A stretch of DNA of 64,000 nt from Metridium senile. Taxonomy: Eukaryota > Cnidaria > Anthozoa > Actiniaria > Metridiidae. Of this stretch, positions 10,567 through 24,400 are shown piece after piece. Under the pieces are notes generated by a model, which was not told the origin of the DNA, did no database searches, and saw nothing but the letters and a program-made list of their open reading frames with translations. Positions within the stretch are counted from its first letter, which is position 1; every line of letters starts with the position of its first letter. Made by a program: the position numbers and the translations under genes. The stretch spans positions 18,996,316 to 19,060,315 of the forward strand of contig OX459101.1 of the NCBI GenBank assembly GCA_949775045.1. The letters run 5' to 3'.

Positions 10567-13500
10567 TTATGATTTCGAAGCCTTTCCCTTTCCCTTCCCT
10601 TTCGTTGGTTTGTCTTTGGCGGCTTTGCCCTTGCTTGCTGGCTTCTTATTCTTCACAAGCATTGCACTATTTTCAAGACTTTCTTCTTCTTCTTCTTCTT
10701 CTTCTACCTCACCGTCTTGCTGTTCTTCAAGACCCAGTGAATCAACGGAGTTGGCTTTGCCGCGCGATTTAGATGGAGCTGCCTTTAATACGTATGGTGT
10801 CTTGTGATGCTCTTTGTTGTAGGTTCTTGTAAAAGCTGACTTTACCTTTAGAACGAAAAATAACCATTCATTAAAGAGCCATGGTCACTCACCAGCATGC
10901 AACGCGCGAATAACTGAATTTCGTGGACCATGAAAAACGCCATTCAGACTTTTTGATATCTTTTACGATGTGAGAGGGTATTTACGCTCTTACTAAATCG
11001 TTTAGTGTTTTGTTGTATTTGTTTTCTCGTAATATAACTGCGATATGACATTTTGATATCTTTTACGATGTGAGTGGGTATTTACTCTCTTACTAAATCG
11101 TTTAGTGTTTTGTTGTATTTGTTTTCTCGTAATTTGACTGCGATATGACATTTTGATATATTTTACGATGTGAGAGGGTATTTACGCTCTTACTAAATCG
11201 TTTAGCGTTTTGTTGTATTTGTTTTCTCGTAATACAGCTGACTGCGAATGAATTATATATGTATGGAAACTAGCGAGTAAACTAGTTAGGCTGCGTCGGT
11301 GTTTGATATACACGATAGGTAATAGAATGAAATATGTATCACCGTAAAAAATGTTGACTTAACTTTATTTAGTAAATAGAAACTAGCAAGTAAACTAGTA
11401 TAGGCTGCGTCGGTGTTTGATATACACGATAGGTAATAGAATGAAATATGTATCACCGTAAAAAATGTTGACTTAACTTTACTTAAATGGAAACTAGCGA
11501 GTAAACTAGTATAGGCTGCGTCGGTGTTTGATATACACGATAGGTAATAGAATGAAATATGTATCACCGTAAAAAATGTTGACTTAACTTTACTTAAATG
11601 GAAACTAGCGAGTAAACTAGTATAGGCTGCGTCGGTGTTTGATATCAACGATAGGTAATAGAATGAAATATGTAACACCGTAAAAAATGTTGACTTAACT
11701 TTACTTAAATGGAAACTAGCGAGTAAACTAGTATAGGCTGCGTCGGTGTTTGATATAAATGATAGGTAATAGAATGAAATATGTAACACCGTAAAAAATG
11801 TTGACTTTACTGACGTTTCGAGCTTTAGCCCTTCGTCGGAGTTAAGTCAACACTTTTTACGGTGTTACAAATTTCATTAAATTACCTATGAATTATATAT
11901 GTAAATGAGTGTGGTTCAGTAAACGCCACTACGGTCAAACCGTCTTATGACGGATAAGTCGTCTGGTGTGACAACAGTTTCCGGTATCATTCCTAGCACG
12001 TCCCAAAAGCTTCGAACGGCTGATTTGTAGAATACAAGTAACACTATAGGCGGGTTTATCAACACTATTCCAATGACTGTATATTTTACCTTGGATGGTA
12101 TTCTAGACATTGGATCCTTACGACCTTCAAACTGGCCAGCCTCCATAATGGAGTCCCAGTCTTCTCTCGTTAGATCGTAGGCTTCTAGTAATTGTATTAT
12201 AGCGGCTACACCCTCTTTAGTATTAGACTGAAATGAAATGGACATTGTGGTCATGTGTATTGTGGTCATGTGTATTGTGGTCATGTGTATTGTGGTCATG
12301 TGTATTGTGGTCATGTGTATTGTGGTCATGTGTATTGTGGTCATGTGTATTGTGGGAATGTGTATTGTGGTCATGTGTATTGTGGGCATGTGTATTTAGA
12401 AGCAGTATCATTATTATCATCAACACCGTCGTTATCATCATTGCAATTATCATCACCATCAACATTATCATCATTATTATCATCATCAACAACATCATCA
12501 ACTGCAATATCATCATAACCACCACCATCAACATCATTGATATCACCCATCATCTTCACCCGGCATTATTTCATCACCATCAATAAAGTCATCATCACTA
12601 TCATTATCATTATCATAATCACCACCACCACCACCACCATCATCGACAGCATCATTACCATCGCCACCAATATGATCACCATCAATATTATTATCAACAT
12701 CATCATCATCACCATCTTCACCATCACCATCATTATCATACTATCACCATTAATACGATCACCATCGCCGTTATTATCATCATCATAACTATCATCATGT
12801 GATTACTATCATGAATACCATCACCGTCATCTTCACCACCACCATCACTACCATCACCAATAATACGATCACCATCATCATAACCATTTTTTGTTTCTTC
12901 ATCATCACCATCATACATACCTCACCCATTAGTGGTAGAGTAAGACTGTTTCTTAGATGTGGAATGTAGTCGAGATTAACACAAGACTTGTCTGCAGACG
13001 TACTGTTGGAAAAAATACACATTACAGCGCAAAGCCAAAAAGTATGACCGGCGATAATTTATTCATATTTTCTCTACATCTTTTCAATCAACTCCTCTAG
13101 ATTAAATGTCAACATTTCTCACTGTGAATCACAAAACAAGAATGATGCCAATCTTCAGGGGCCGGTTGTTCAAAGCTAGATTAACGCTAATCCTAGGTTA
13201 ATTCTAAAGAAAACCTATGGAGTTAACCTAGGATTAACACTAAACTGGCTTTGAACAACTGGGCCCAGATGAATATTTAGGTTAAAATAGCTAGAATGAA
13301 GTCCATTTGAATCCAAAGCAGCTACAGACAAACATGTCAAAAGAATGTGAATAAATTATCTGCGGTCACACTTTTGGGCTTTGCGCTGTAAAGAAGAAAC
13401 AAGTAGACTGCGCAATCATCATTATATTATCATCATTACCATCAGCATCATCATCATAATCAACATTATCAATACCATCATCGTCTTCATTTTCACCATC

Positions 13501-16500
13501 ATCATCCGGCCAACCTCATTATCACCGTCATCGTCACCACCAATATCATCATCATCATCATCATCATCATATCCATACCACCACCATCATCACCATCACT
13601 GTCATCATCATCATCATCATCACTATCATCATCATCATCATTACAATGACGTCATACCTGAGTCTCATATGACACTGCAGTTCTTGTAATATTCTGTCCT
13701 GTCTTCCTCGTTTAGAATTCTTACCCAGCCATTGTGGGAAATCGATCCTCTGATCCATTCCCCCGCTGATGTAATAAGACGGGATTACACTAGAGAAAAT
13801 AGCCTGGGAAACACAAAACCAAACATCAGTACGTTAACCTTCAAAACGTCAGTAACACTCTCTTTTATGCGGACAAAAACAACAGGTTGCTGATATTGCG
13901 GGCGTTACTCTTTACTCTTAACTTACACCTATTTCAATTAACGTTGTCCATCTGGAATGGTTGATCTGAGACCGATAGGAATTGTGGGAGGTCTTTAAAT
14001 TTCAAATACATTGTTTTAATCACACTCGAATGGTGCTGAATTACAGATAACAGTATTTCAGAAGTAAACATTAATATTCAAGCGTGATTATAATAATACA
14101 TTTGCAGTTTAACTAGCTCCCACAATTCCTATCGGTCTCAGATCAACCATTCCAGATGGACAACGTTAATTGAAATAGGTGTATACACTAAGTCCCGCAA
14201 GGTCTCTATCATTGCAAGCTCAACGTTCGTCTCGCTTCGATGCAAAGGCCCAGCTATACCTTTCAAGATGGAGCAGGGAACTGTAAAGGGAGCTATTTTA
14301 CAAAGAGAAAAATTACTGTAGTCAATGTAATGGTTAGTAGTAGACTCTAAACACATCGTTTTCTTTTGTTCTTTATCAACTAGTACAAACTAAATAGTCA
14401 TTTTTCTTGTACGGGCGAAGGAAAATCACTGTAGTCAATGTAATTGTTAGTAGTAGACTCTAAACGCATCGTTTTCTTTTGTTCTTGATCAACTAGTACA
14501 AACTAAATAGTCATTTTTCTTGCATGGGCGAAGGAAAATTAATGTAGTCAATGTAATAGTTAGTAGTAGACTCTAAACCTATTGTTTTCTTGTGTTCTTT
14601 ATCAACTAATACAAACTAAATAGTCATTTTTCTTGCACGGGCGAAGGAAAATCACTGTAGTCAATGTAATAGTTAGTAGTAGACTCTAAACGCATTGTTT
14701 TCTTTTGTTCTTTATCAACTAGTACAAACTAAATAGTCATTTTTCTTGCACAAAGGAAAATCACTGTAGTCAATGTAATAGTTAGTAGTAGACTCTAAAC
14801 GCATTGTTTTCTTTTGTTCTTTATCAACTAGTACAAACTAAATAGTCATTTTTCTTGCACAAAGGAAAATCACTGTAGTCAATGTAGTCAAGTGTTTCAG
14901 TACCTGTGTTGGTAAAAGTGACCAGTTATTATTGCTTCGTATTTGTCTCTCTACTAGATCACCATCACATATCGAGTCAGCTGCCTTGCTTACTAGATCA
15001 AGACATTTGTGGATATTACCTCTGAAAGAACAGTAAAGAAACAAGAGATGGTGAGCATTATAGATGATATTGGAGTTGTTCTCATTAACCCTTGAAACAA
15101 AATACACTCTAACCCGTGAAACACACTTTAGTGTATCACTCTTTAATGCACCTTAATTCCATCGTGTTCTTTTGTTGTTATTTGACTATCACACTTTAAC
15201 TAATACACTTTGTTTCACGGGTTAATGAGAAAAACTATAACCCGTGAAACACACTTTAGTGTATTACTCTTTAATGCACCTTAATTTTATTGTGCTCTGT
15301 TGTTGTTATTTGACTATCACACTTCAACTAATACACTTTGTTTCACGGGTTAATGAGAACAACTCTAACCCGTGAAACACACTTTAGTGTATTACTCTTT
15401 AATGCACCTTAATTTTATTGTGTTCTTTTGTTGTTATTTGACTACATGTATCACACTTTAACTAATACACTTTGATGCTAGGGTTAATGAGAACAAAGTT
15501 CTCTAATGACGACAAAGTCACAAGATTAGACGATGACAATAATATTGATAACAATAACACTAACACTAAAACTTTTGATGATAATGTTAATGATGATATT
15601 GATGATGATGATGATGATAGTGATGATGATGGTGACTATTGCCGGATTTCAAACCGTTAGGGGCTGGGGCGAATTTCCCTATACTTTGCCAAATAAGATT
15701 TTATGTACATAAATAGAGAAACCTTGTCTAGCTTTACAATGTCTTGAAGTTTGGTGTTGATTGGTTTAATATTGCATGAGATACAGCTATTGACGTTTGT
15801 AAAGAAATGTATGGGAAATGTCAAAAACCGGACAACTTGACTAACTTGTCCGGTTTTCCATACATTTCTTCATAAATTTTCAAGTTTTTGAATTGCTGTA
15901 TTTCACACAATATTAAACCAATCAACACCAAACTTCAGGATTTTGTAAAGCTTGACAAGGTTTCTCTGATTATGTAAATAAAATCTTGTTTGGCAAAGTA
16001 TAAGGCGATTCGCCCCAGCCCCTAACGGTTTGAAATCCGGCAATGATAATGATAATGATGTTGATGATAATGTTAATGATGATATTGATGATGATGATAA
16101 TAATAATGATGATGATGGTGACTATGATAATGATAATGAGGGTGATGATGATGTTGATGGTGATGGTGATGATGTTGATGATGATGGTGACGATGATAAT
16201 GATGATATTGATGATGATAAAGATGATAGTAAAGATGATGATAATAATGATAACAATGATGATGGTGGTGATGATGATGATAATAATAGTGATAATGATA
16301 TTATAAATATCTCAACTGAGAGTCATCATTCCACTTACTCTGCTTTAGAAGGCCTAACAGATAAATAATTTTGTTGTACAAACAACGGCATAATAGAATA
16401 GTCACAGAAAAACAGATCAGACTTGTCAATAAGGCTAAGTTTCTGGCTCTCAAAGGAAAGCAGTTTACGAATGGCATCAAAGGGACCCTGGAAAAAATCA

Positions 16501-18387
16501 AACCACTCTGTTAAGGGACGGACTATTAAAACATTGATGGGGGGATTGCTAGACCCCTTTGAGCACAACACTAAAAACGGCTGCGGGGGAGACTGGAGGA
16601 TTGTGGGACGTCATCAAAATGCTAAAATCTAAACTATAAATCGCAGAAGGCTGGTCCTCTAATATTTTGTACATGTATATTATTCCTGAAAGTTTGATTG
16701 TTTTTTGTTGTTTCGTTCTCGAGACATTGGAATCGAAATTCACGTTGCGCAACATTGTCACGCGTTTTCACCTTAAAAGCTGTTAAAAGATGAAATTTAT
16801 CCACAAATGTCACCTTTTTTGGCTGGTACATAAACAAAATTGTTTATTGATTAAACGTTTCACCTCTAAAGCGTTTTGGTTTGAGTTAAATTGCAATTAC
16901 GACGCCTGAACTTGTGTCCACCATGTTGGTGTACTTGTTGTGTAATTTGTAGTTTATTATTGTTTGTAAATTGTTGTAAATTTAAATAAATAAATAAAAA
17001 ATGTTGGTGTACACAAGCTGTAGTTTTCATGTATAATAATTATAGTAGTTGACTCACTATTTTGATGTCTTTGTGGGCTTTATTTGCTTCGCCTTTTGCC
17101 TGGTCGTACGTCATATGTTTGTTGGTTGACGTCCACATGAACAGGTTGTGTAGTACCTACAGACAGGGAATGTTGAAGATGATGGTAATGATGATGGTGG
17201 TAATGATGATGATGGTAATGATGATGATGATGGTAATAATGATGGTGGTAATGATGATGGTGGTAATAATGATGGTGGCAATGATGATGGTGGTAATAAT
17301 GATGATGGTAATGATGATGGTAATAATGATGATGATGGTAATGATGATGATGATGGTAATAATGATGGTGGTAATGATGATGGTGGTAATAATGATGGTG
17401 GCAATGATGATGGTGGTAATGATGATGGTGGTAATGATGATGGTGGTAATGATGATGGTAATAATGATGATGATGGTAATGATGATGATGATGGTAATAA
17501 TGATGGTGGTAATGATGATGATGGTAATGATGATGATGATGGTAATAATGATGGTGGTAATGATGATGGTGGTAATAATGATGGTGGCAATGATGATGGT
17601 GGTAATGATGATGGTGGTAATGATGATGGTGGTAATGATGATGGTAATAATGATGATGGTAATGATGATGATGATGGTAATAATGATGGTGGTAATGATG
17701 ATGGTGGTAATAATGATGGTGGTAATAATGATGGTGGTAATGATGATGGTGGTAATGATGATGGTGGTAATGATGATGGTGGTAATGATGATGTTGATAA
17801 TGACGACATTGAGTATGATTATAATGATGATAATGATGATAGTAATGATGATGGTAATAATGATGATGATAATAATGATGGTAATAATGATGATGATAAT
17901 GGTGATGTTGATAATGACGACATTGAGTATGATTATAATGATGATAATGATGATGATAATGATGATGATTGTAATAATAATAATAATGATGATGATGACG
18001 ATAATGATGATAATAATGATAATGATGGTAATGATAATGATAATGTTGATATGGTAATAATGACAATTATGATGATTATTGTGATGATGATGATAATGAT
18101 AACAATGATATTAATGATGACGATAGCTGCCATATACTTATGTACCTGTCTGACATCTTGATTAGCTCCAATAATAATCTGATCCATGGCTGGTGGGGGA
18201 ATCTTTAAGCCTTCTTTAAATGAAATGGACATCATTGCTCCCTGCAGCATGGTAGAAAATAGCTCTTTGTTAAACAAAGCTTTCTTGATAAATTGATTGA
18301 TTGATTGAATAATTGATTGATTGATTGATTGGTTGGTTGATTGATTAGTTGATTGATTGATTGATTGTTTGATTGATTGATTGATTG

Positions 18388-18435
<48 letters not shown>

Positions 18436-21400
18436 ATTGTTTGATTGATTGATTAATTGATTGGTTGACAGAATTATTTATTGATTGATTTGTTTAATAA
18501 TTAATTAATTAATTCACTAACTAATTTGTTGAATGATTGATTGACAGATTGATCAATTTAAATAATAATTGATTCATTCTTTCATTCATAGAATAATTGT
18601 TTGATTGATTGATTGATTTGTTGAATGATTGATTCATTCATTCATAGAATAATTGGTTGATTGATTGATTGAATGATTGATTCATTTATTTATATAATAA
18701 TTGGTTGATTGATTGATTGATTGATTGAATGATTGATTCTTTCATTCATAGAATAATTGGTTGATTGATTGATTGATTTGTTGATTGTTTGATTGAATTG
18801 CTACACACAAGTACCTTAATTTGTTCTACACGTGGTCTCTGGAATCTAAGATCAAAACAGTAGTTGACAAGACTTCGTATCTTCTGACTGTTCCTATCAT
18901 TACACATACAGATGATGGGGATCTTGCTTCCTTTTATAAGAGCTATCAATTCCTAAAAAAAACAATAAAAACATTATTGTTATTATTGTTATTATTATAA
19001 GTAATGATTTTGAAACACATAATGACGTAAAAATGAGACTTAGTAACGGACGTTTCGGAGCCATCACGCTCCATTATCAAATAATACTAATTACAAAATG
19101 CAGAAAGTTCGCTTATAAACTAATTTATGTAAATAATTTAGCCTTGATGGAATCTTTACTAAGTCTCATTTTTAAGTCATTATTGTTATTATTATTAAAA
19201 AATGTAAATTTTGCAACCATTACTCTCCGTCAAAGCTCTTCCGTGAGGTTCGCTCACACTCACTACCACTGCATTCCATATGTACAACACATAACTCTGC
19301 TCATATGTTGATTTTTGTGGAGGGAGGAAATCAGATAGCCGGAGAAATACCCTTGTGGCATGAGAGAGAACAACACATAGACATAGAATAGAATAGAACC
19401 CAGCTATGTCACAGCTTTGGTTAAAAGGAAAGGAAAGGAAAGGAAATGGTCTCACCCTAAGCAGTGATAACACAAACTGAGAACAGACGTCTCAGTGTAC
19501 ATGGGAAATGTGGAGGAATTAACGGACTGCTATATGAAGGCGCACATTGCTGCCACGCAGTTTACAATCATGAGTACTGTGGTTAGTATATGGGACCAGA
19601 AAACTAATGAACTGGTTAAGAAACTGGAACAACAATAGGAAGAAGACTCACCCTAAATGTAAGTAAAGTCAATGATAATGCTCCAGTTTCATGTTACCTA
19701 GCACCGCTAAACTTTTTGACACATGGCGCATTTGTACAGGCTATTGTGCCGGGAGACAATCCCCTACTCTTTGCGAACATAGCACAACAGGATCTTTAAC
19801 ATCCACCTTATATAGGATTAGAGTGAAAGCAGACGGGACCTCCGGCTTTACGTCCTTATCCGAAAAGACGAGGCACATAGAGAGTAAAGGCTTCTTGATT
19901 ACTCTTCTTAGTTCCCACTAATACAAGAAGGATAAGGCAAGTGCTCTCACCACTAGGGTTGTTTATAATTATTACCTGCATTCCACCTCTATCTTCGTTG
20001 CCAGCCATACCATCAACCTCATCCATGATAAGTACATGCTTAGATGCATCTTGACAATTGCTAGAACCTGAAAACAACAGCTGAAAGTCAGTAACACTCT
20101 CTGTTATACCTTGTACAGATACATGAGAAAAATATATTTTCCAAAACAAATAAAGGACTGGGTATTAGTTTCTCAAATAAATGTAATTAATTGGTTGGAT
20201 ATTGAAGGACTGGGTACTACTACTGGTACATAATTAAATAGAGCAGATCAAGATATGTAAGATTCCTGAGTTTGGTTGCATTTGGTTGTATTCTGACCAA
20301 GATACAGCCTCATAAAAATGCCTAAAAATAGAAGGAAATGTATGGTTTGGAAGGATGCCTGTCCTTCCAATCCATACATTCCTTTGTAATTTTGGGCAGT
20401 TTTGAATGGCTATAACTCACTCAATATCCATCCAAAAGCACCAAATCTCAGGAATCTTACATATCTTGATCTGCTCTTTTATATTATGAGGTTCATTTCT
20501 TAATTACATTAATTAGGGAAACTAGTACCCAGTCCTTTACTCGTTTTCAGGGTTCGTGCTGATGTCAGCAAACAAAATCTAAGGAGTTTTCAAGGAGTTT
20601 TCAAGGACCAAAAAGTAATTTTTAAGCACTTTTTGCGACAACTTTGATATACGAAAATTTACGAATTTACGAAAATGATGTACAATACTATGATTTTTAC
20701 TTAACTTTAATTTGCAATACTAGAATTTTTACCCTACTTTAGCTAGAATTAAGGAGTTTTTAAGGAGTTTTTGCTGATTTTCTAAAACTCAAGGGCTTTT
20801 CAAGTGCCCTTAAAAACGTAAATCAAATCTAAGGAGTTTTCAAGGAGTTTAAGGAGTAGCACGAACCCTGCGTTTTGGAAAAGGCCAATTGCCCTTGGTG
20901 GGACTCAATTGATATTTTTCTCATGTATCTCTATTTAACTTATAGAAGTATTTCAATTCTTAAAACAGTGTACAGTTTAGTACAGGACAATTTACTCCTC
21001 TCATCCATTCAGAATCTTGTCATTTTGTGGAGTATAATGTAAACTTAGATACACTGACACTGTTTCCTTTTTGTTGTATATTTTGGATAAATAATATTTA
21101 TGTAAATATTTATGCAGCATGGTCGAATGGTCAGAGGGTTGGTCTCTCAATCCAGTGGTGCCAGTTTCAAGCCCCTACTCTGACCACTATATATGGGTCA
21201 TTCCACATGAGACACTGAAATAATGAAAATTTGACAACATTAAAAAGCGTGCTCCAAAAAGAGAGTTAACTGACTAAGGTTCTCAATGTGATTTTACTAT
21301 AATATTATCTATTCTATGTGATATTTACTAAGCAAATTAGGCAATTTTCTTATATTTGACTTACTGAATTTGCCATTTGTAATGTCCGTCACGTTTCTTG

Positions 21401-24400
21401 TAATGTCCGTCACGCTAAATATTCTCTTTTTTAAAAATATAGAAAAAACAACTAAAAAATATAGGTCTTCAGTAAGAAAACTTAACCTATAACCAAATGC
21501 TAAAAAGCATTTGTTTGCTATAAACTTCTCACAATTCACAGGAATTTCACTTCTAATTTACCCAACTGGAATTAGTGGTAGTTTTAGCTGTAATGTCCGT
21601 CACGGTCCTTTTGGACAAAAAACTGACAAGTCGAAAATTATTTTTGAAAACGTTTTTCATGCAAATTGTAGACAAGGTTCTAAGACAGTTGTGTGAAAAA
21701 ATAAATTGTAAGATAATGCAACTGTGTATGAAACACAAGCTTATTTAGGTCTGTGAATGTAATGTCCGTCACGGTGGAATGGCCCATATACATGTCTCAG
21801 TGCTTTTGTAAACATGATTATCATAGTGAAAACATTAATGTGCGTAAATATACAATGAAAATTATTTAAAATGCTTATGAGTCACTAGCTTAGCAATAAA
21901 TGTGTTTTCAATAAAGTTTTAAAACGATCAAGTGATGGGGCACTTTTTATAGATTCTTATAATTTTGAAATTCTCATAACTTCTCAAGAATTAAATATTT
22001 TTGTCTCAAACATTTTACCTTTGTCATTCTAACGGTATAATTTTGATGTAATGGTCAATCAAACTGAATTTTAAAAAAGGGCGGCCATGTTGGCATTCCG
22101 TCAATATAAACTTTAGAAACACTGACACTGTTTCTTTTCTTTCTTTTTTAACTTACCTCCTACAAAAGCATCCATGCTTTTATTAGACAGCAGCTGAGAG
22201 ACAAACTGATCCAGAGATTTCTTATTCCTAGAGTCACTGGCGTTCATCTCAACAAAACTATAGCCCATCTCCTGACATACTAACACCGCCGTTGTAGTTT
22301 TACCGACCCCCGGTGGACCGGACAGTAATGCAGCTTTGTGGATAGCGCCGTCTTGATCTTTCTGGAAAAATGATGCTGGAAAATATGAAGTTGTTGAGGT
22401 TAGGATTGTGTTTGTCATAGTAGATGTAGAAAGAATAAAAAAAAACATTCATGGCATCAATTAATCTGAATTTCTTAATGGTTAACTTGTACAACACTTT
22501 AATTGAGTGGTTATCGTAAGTTGTGTCGCACTGTAAAGGAGGAATCGCCTAGAACTCTATCAACATTGTTTTCATCATCATAAGATTGTTACCATCATCA
22601 TCATCACCTTCATCATCATTTCTATCATTATCATCATTATTATCATCTTCACCGCCACCATCACTACCAACATCATCATCATCACCACCATCATCATCTT
22701 CACCAACACCATTTTTAATTAGTCATTATCACCATCACAGTATCAACACCATCATCATCACTACCAACAACATCATCACCACCATCATCATCATCACCAC
22801 CACCATCATCATCATCATCACCACCATCATCATCATCATCACCACCATCATCATCATCATCACCACCATCATCATCATCATCATCACTACCATCATCATC
22901 ATCACCACCACCACCATCATCATCACCACCATCATCATCGCCACCATCATCATAACTTCCAACATCATTTTAGTCATCATCATCACTATCAAGGCTTCAA
23001 TCCAATTCAATTCTTCCCAGGCTTAGACTATGTAAATACACCTTTTGTCAAATAGTACAGCCGTGCTAGATAACAAGAAACCGGAGTATTATCATTGACC
23101 TACATTTAGGGTGAGTCTTCTTCCTATTGTTGTTCCAGTTTCTTAGCCAATTTCTTAGTTTTAGATAACACGAAACCCGAGTATTATCATTGACTTACAT
23201 TTAGGGTGAGTCTTCTTCCTATTGTTGTTCCAGTTTCTTAGCCAGTTCATTAGTTTTCTCATGTTACTCTTGTCACCTTGTTGGCCAATGATCTGTTTGA
23301 TGCCCTTAGGTTTGTACTTGTCAACCCACATAAGACTTTCTCCTAAAGACATTCAATATAAATATCATTAATAATCAATAATAAAATCATTAATAATTCA
23401 TGAGAAATTTACAAAAGAAATCACAGCAGTGATATATTTGATACAAAATAGATTTTTTCACGGTTGTCAAGGGCGATTGTGTTGTGTCCTTGGGCAAGAC
23501 ACTTTAAACTCTATGTGCCTCATCTTCTCGGATAAGGACGTAAAGCCGGAGGTCCTGTCTGCTTTCACTCTAATCCTATATAAGGTGGACGTTAAAGATC
23601 CAGTTGTGTTGTTTGCAAAGAGTAGGGGATTGTCTCCCAGCACAACCGTCTGGTCTCTGAGGCATTTCATATACTAACTACAGTACTCATGAATGATTGT
23701 AAACTGCGTGGTAGCAATGTGTGCCTTCATATAGCAGTCCGTTAAGTCCTCCACATTTCTCATGTAAAACAGTCATGATTGTAAACTGCATGGCAGCAAT
23801 GTGGGCCTTCATATAGCAGTCCGTTAAGTCCTCCACATTTCTCATGTAAAACAGTCATGATTGTAAACTGCGTGGCAGCAATGTGGGCCTTCATATAGCA
23901 GTCTGTTAAGGTCTGGTTCACACGAGCGTCATAATCATAATCATAAGCAAGAAAACAAAAGATTTATTATCCCCTGGGGAACTAGAAAACAAAGACCAAA
24001 GTGTTTCCTTTTCTAATTTCTTTTGTTTTGTTTATGATTATGATTACGATTATGACGCAGTGTGAACCAGGCTTAAGTCCTCCACATTTCTCATGTAAAA
24101 CAGTCTTGATTGTAAACTGTGTAGCAGCAATGTGCGCCTTCATATAGCAGTCCGTTAAGTCCTCCACATTTCTCATGTACACTGAGACGTCTGTTCTCAG
24201 TTTGTGTTATCACTGCTTAGGGTGAGACCATTTACTTTTATGATGATGACTATTTCACAACTTACCTTTCACCAATGGTGACCCTGAAGGAGTCTGTGCT
24301 AATGGTGATACAACTGACGACACAGACTGCTGGGAATCCTGGGAATCTACCAAACTAGCTTGTGGAGAAGCTTTGGTGGGTTTTGGCGGGGAAGTCTTGG

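Noticed and set aside
12233..13689. Many Ile/His/Met/Asp-rich frames
   Set aside because: All follow ATC/ACC triplets in RFC1 introns 21-22.
17062..18066. Open frames of about 330 codons on both strands
   Set aside because: They translate the GAT/GGTAAT microsatellite into Met/Val, His/Tyr or Ser/Pro runs. The same DNA is the intron between RFC1 exons 17 and 18, both of which fit RFC1 exactly.
22113..22156. Extension of RFC1 exon 14 (LKKKEKKQ tail)
   Set aside because: This is read-through past the gtaagt donor at 22156; exon 15 continues the RFC1 alignment in the correct phase.
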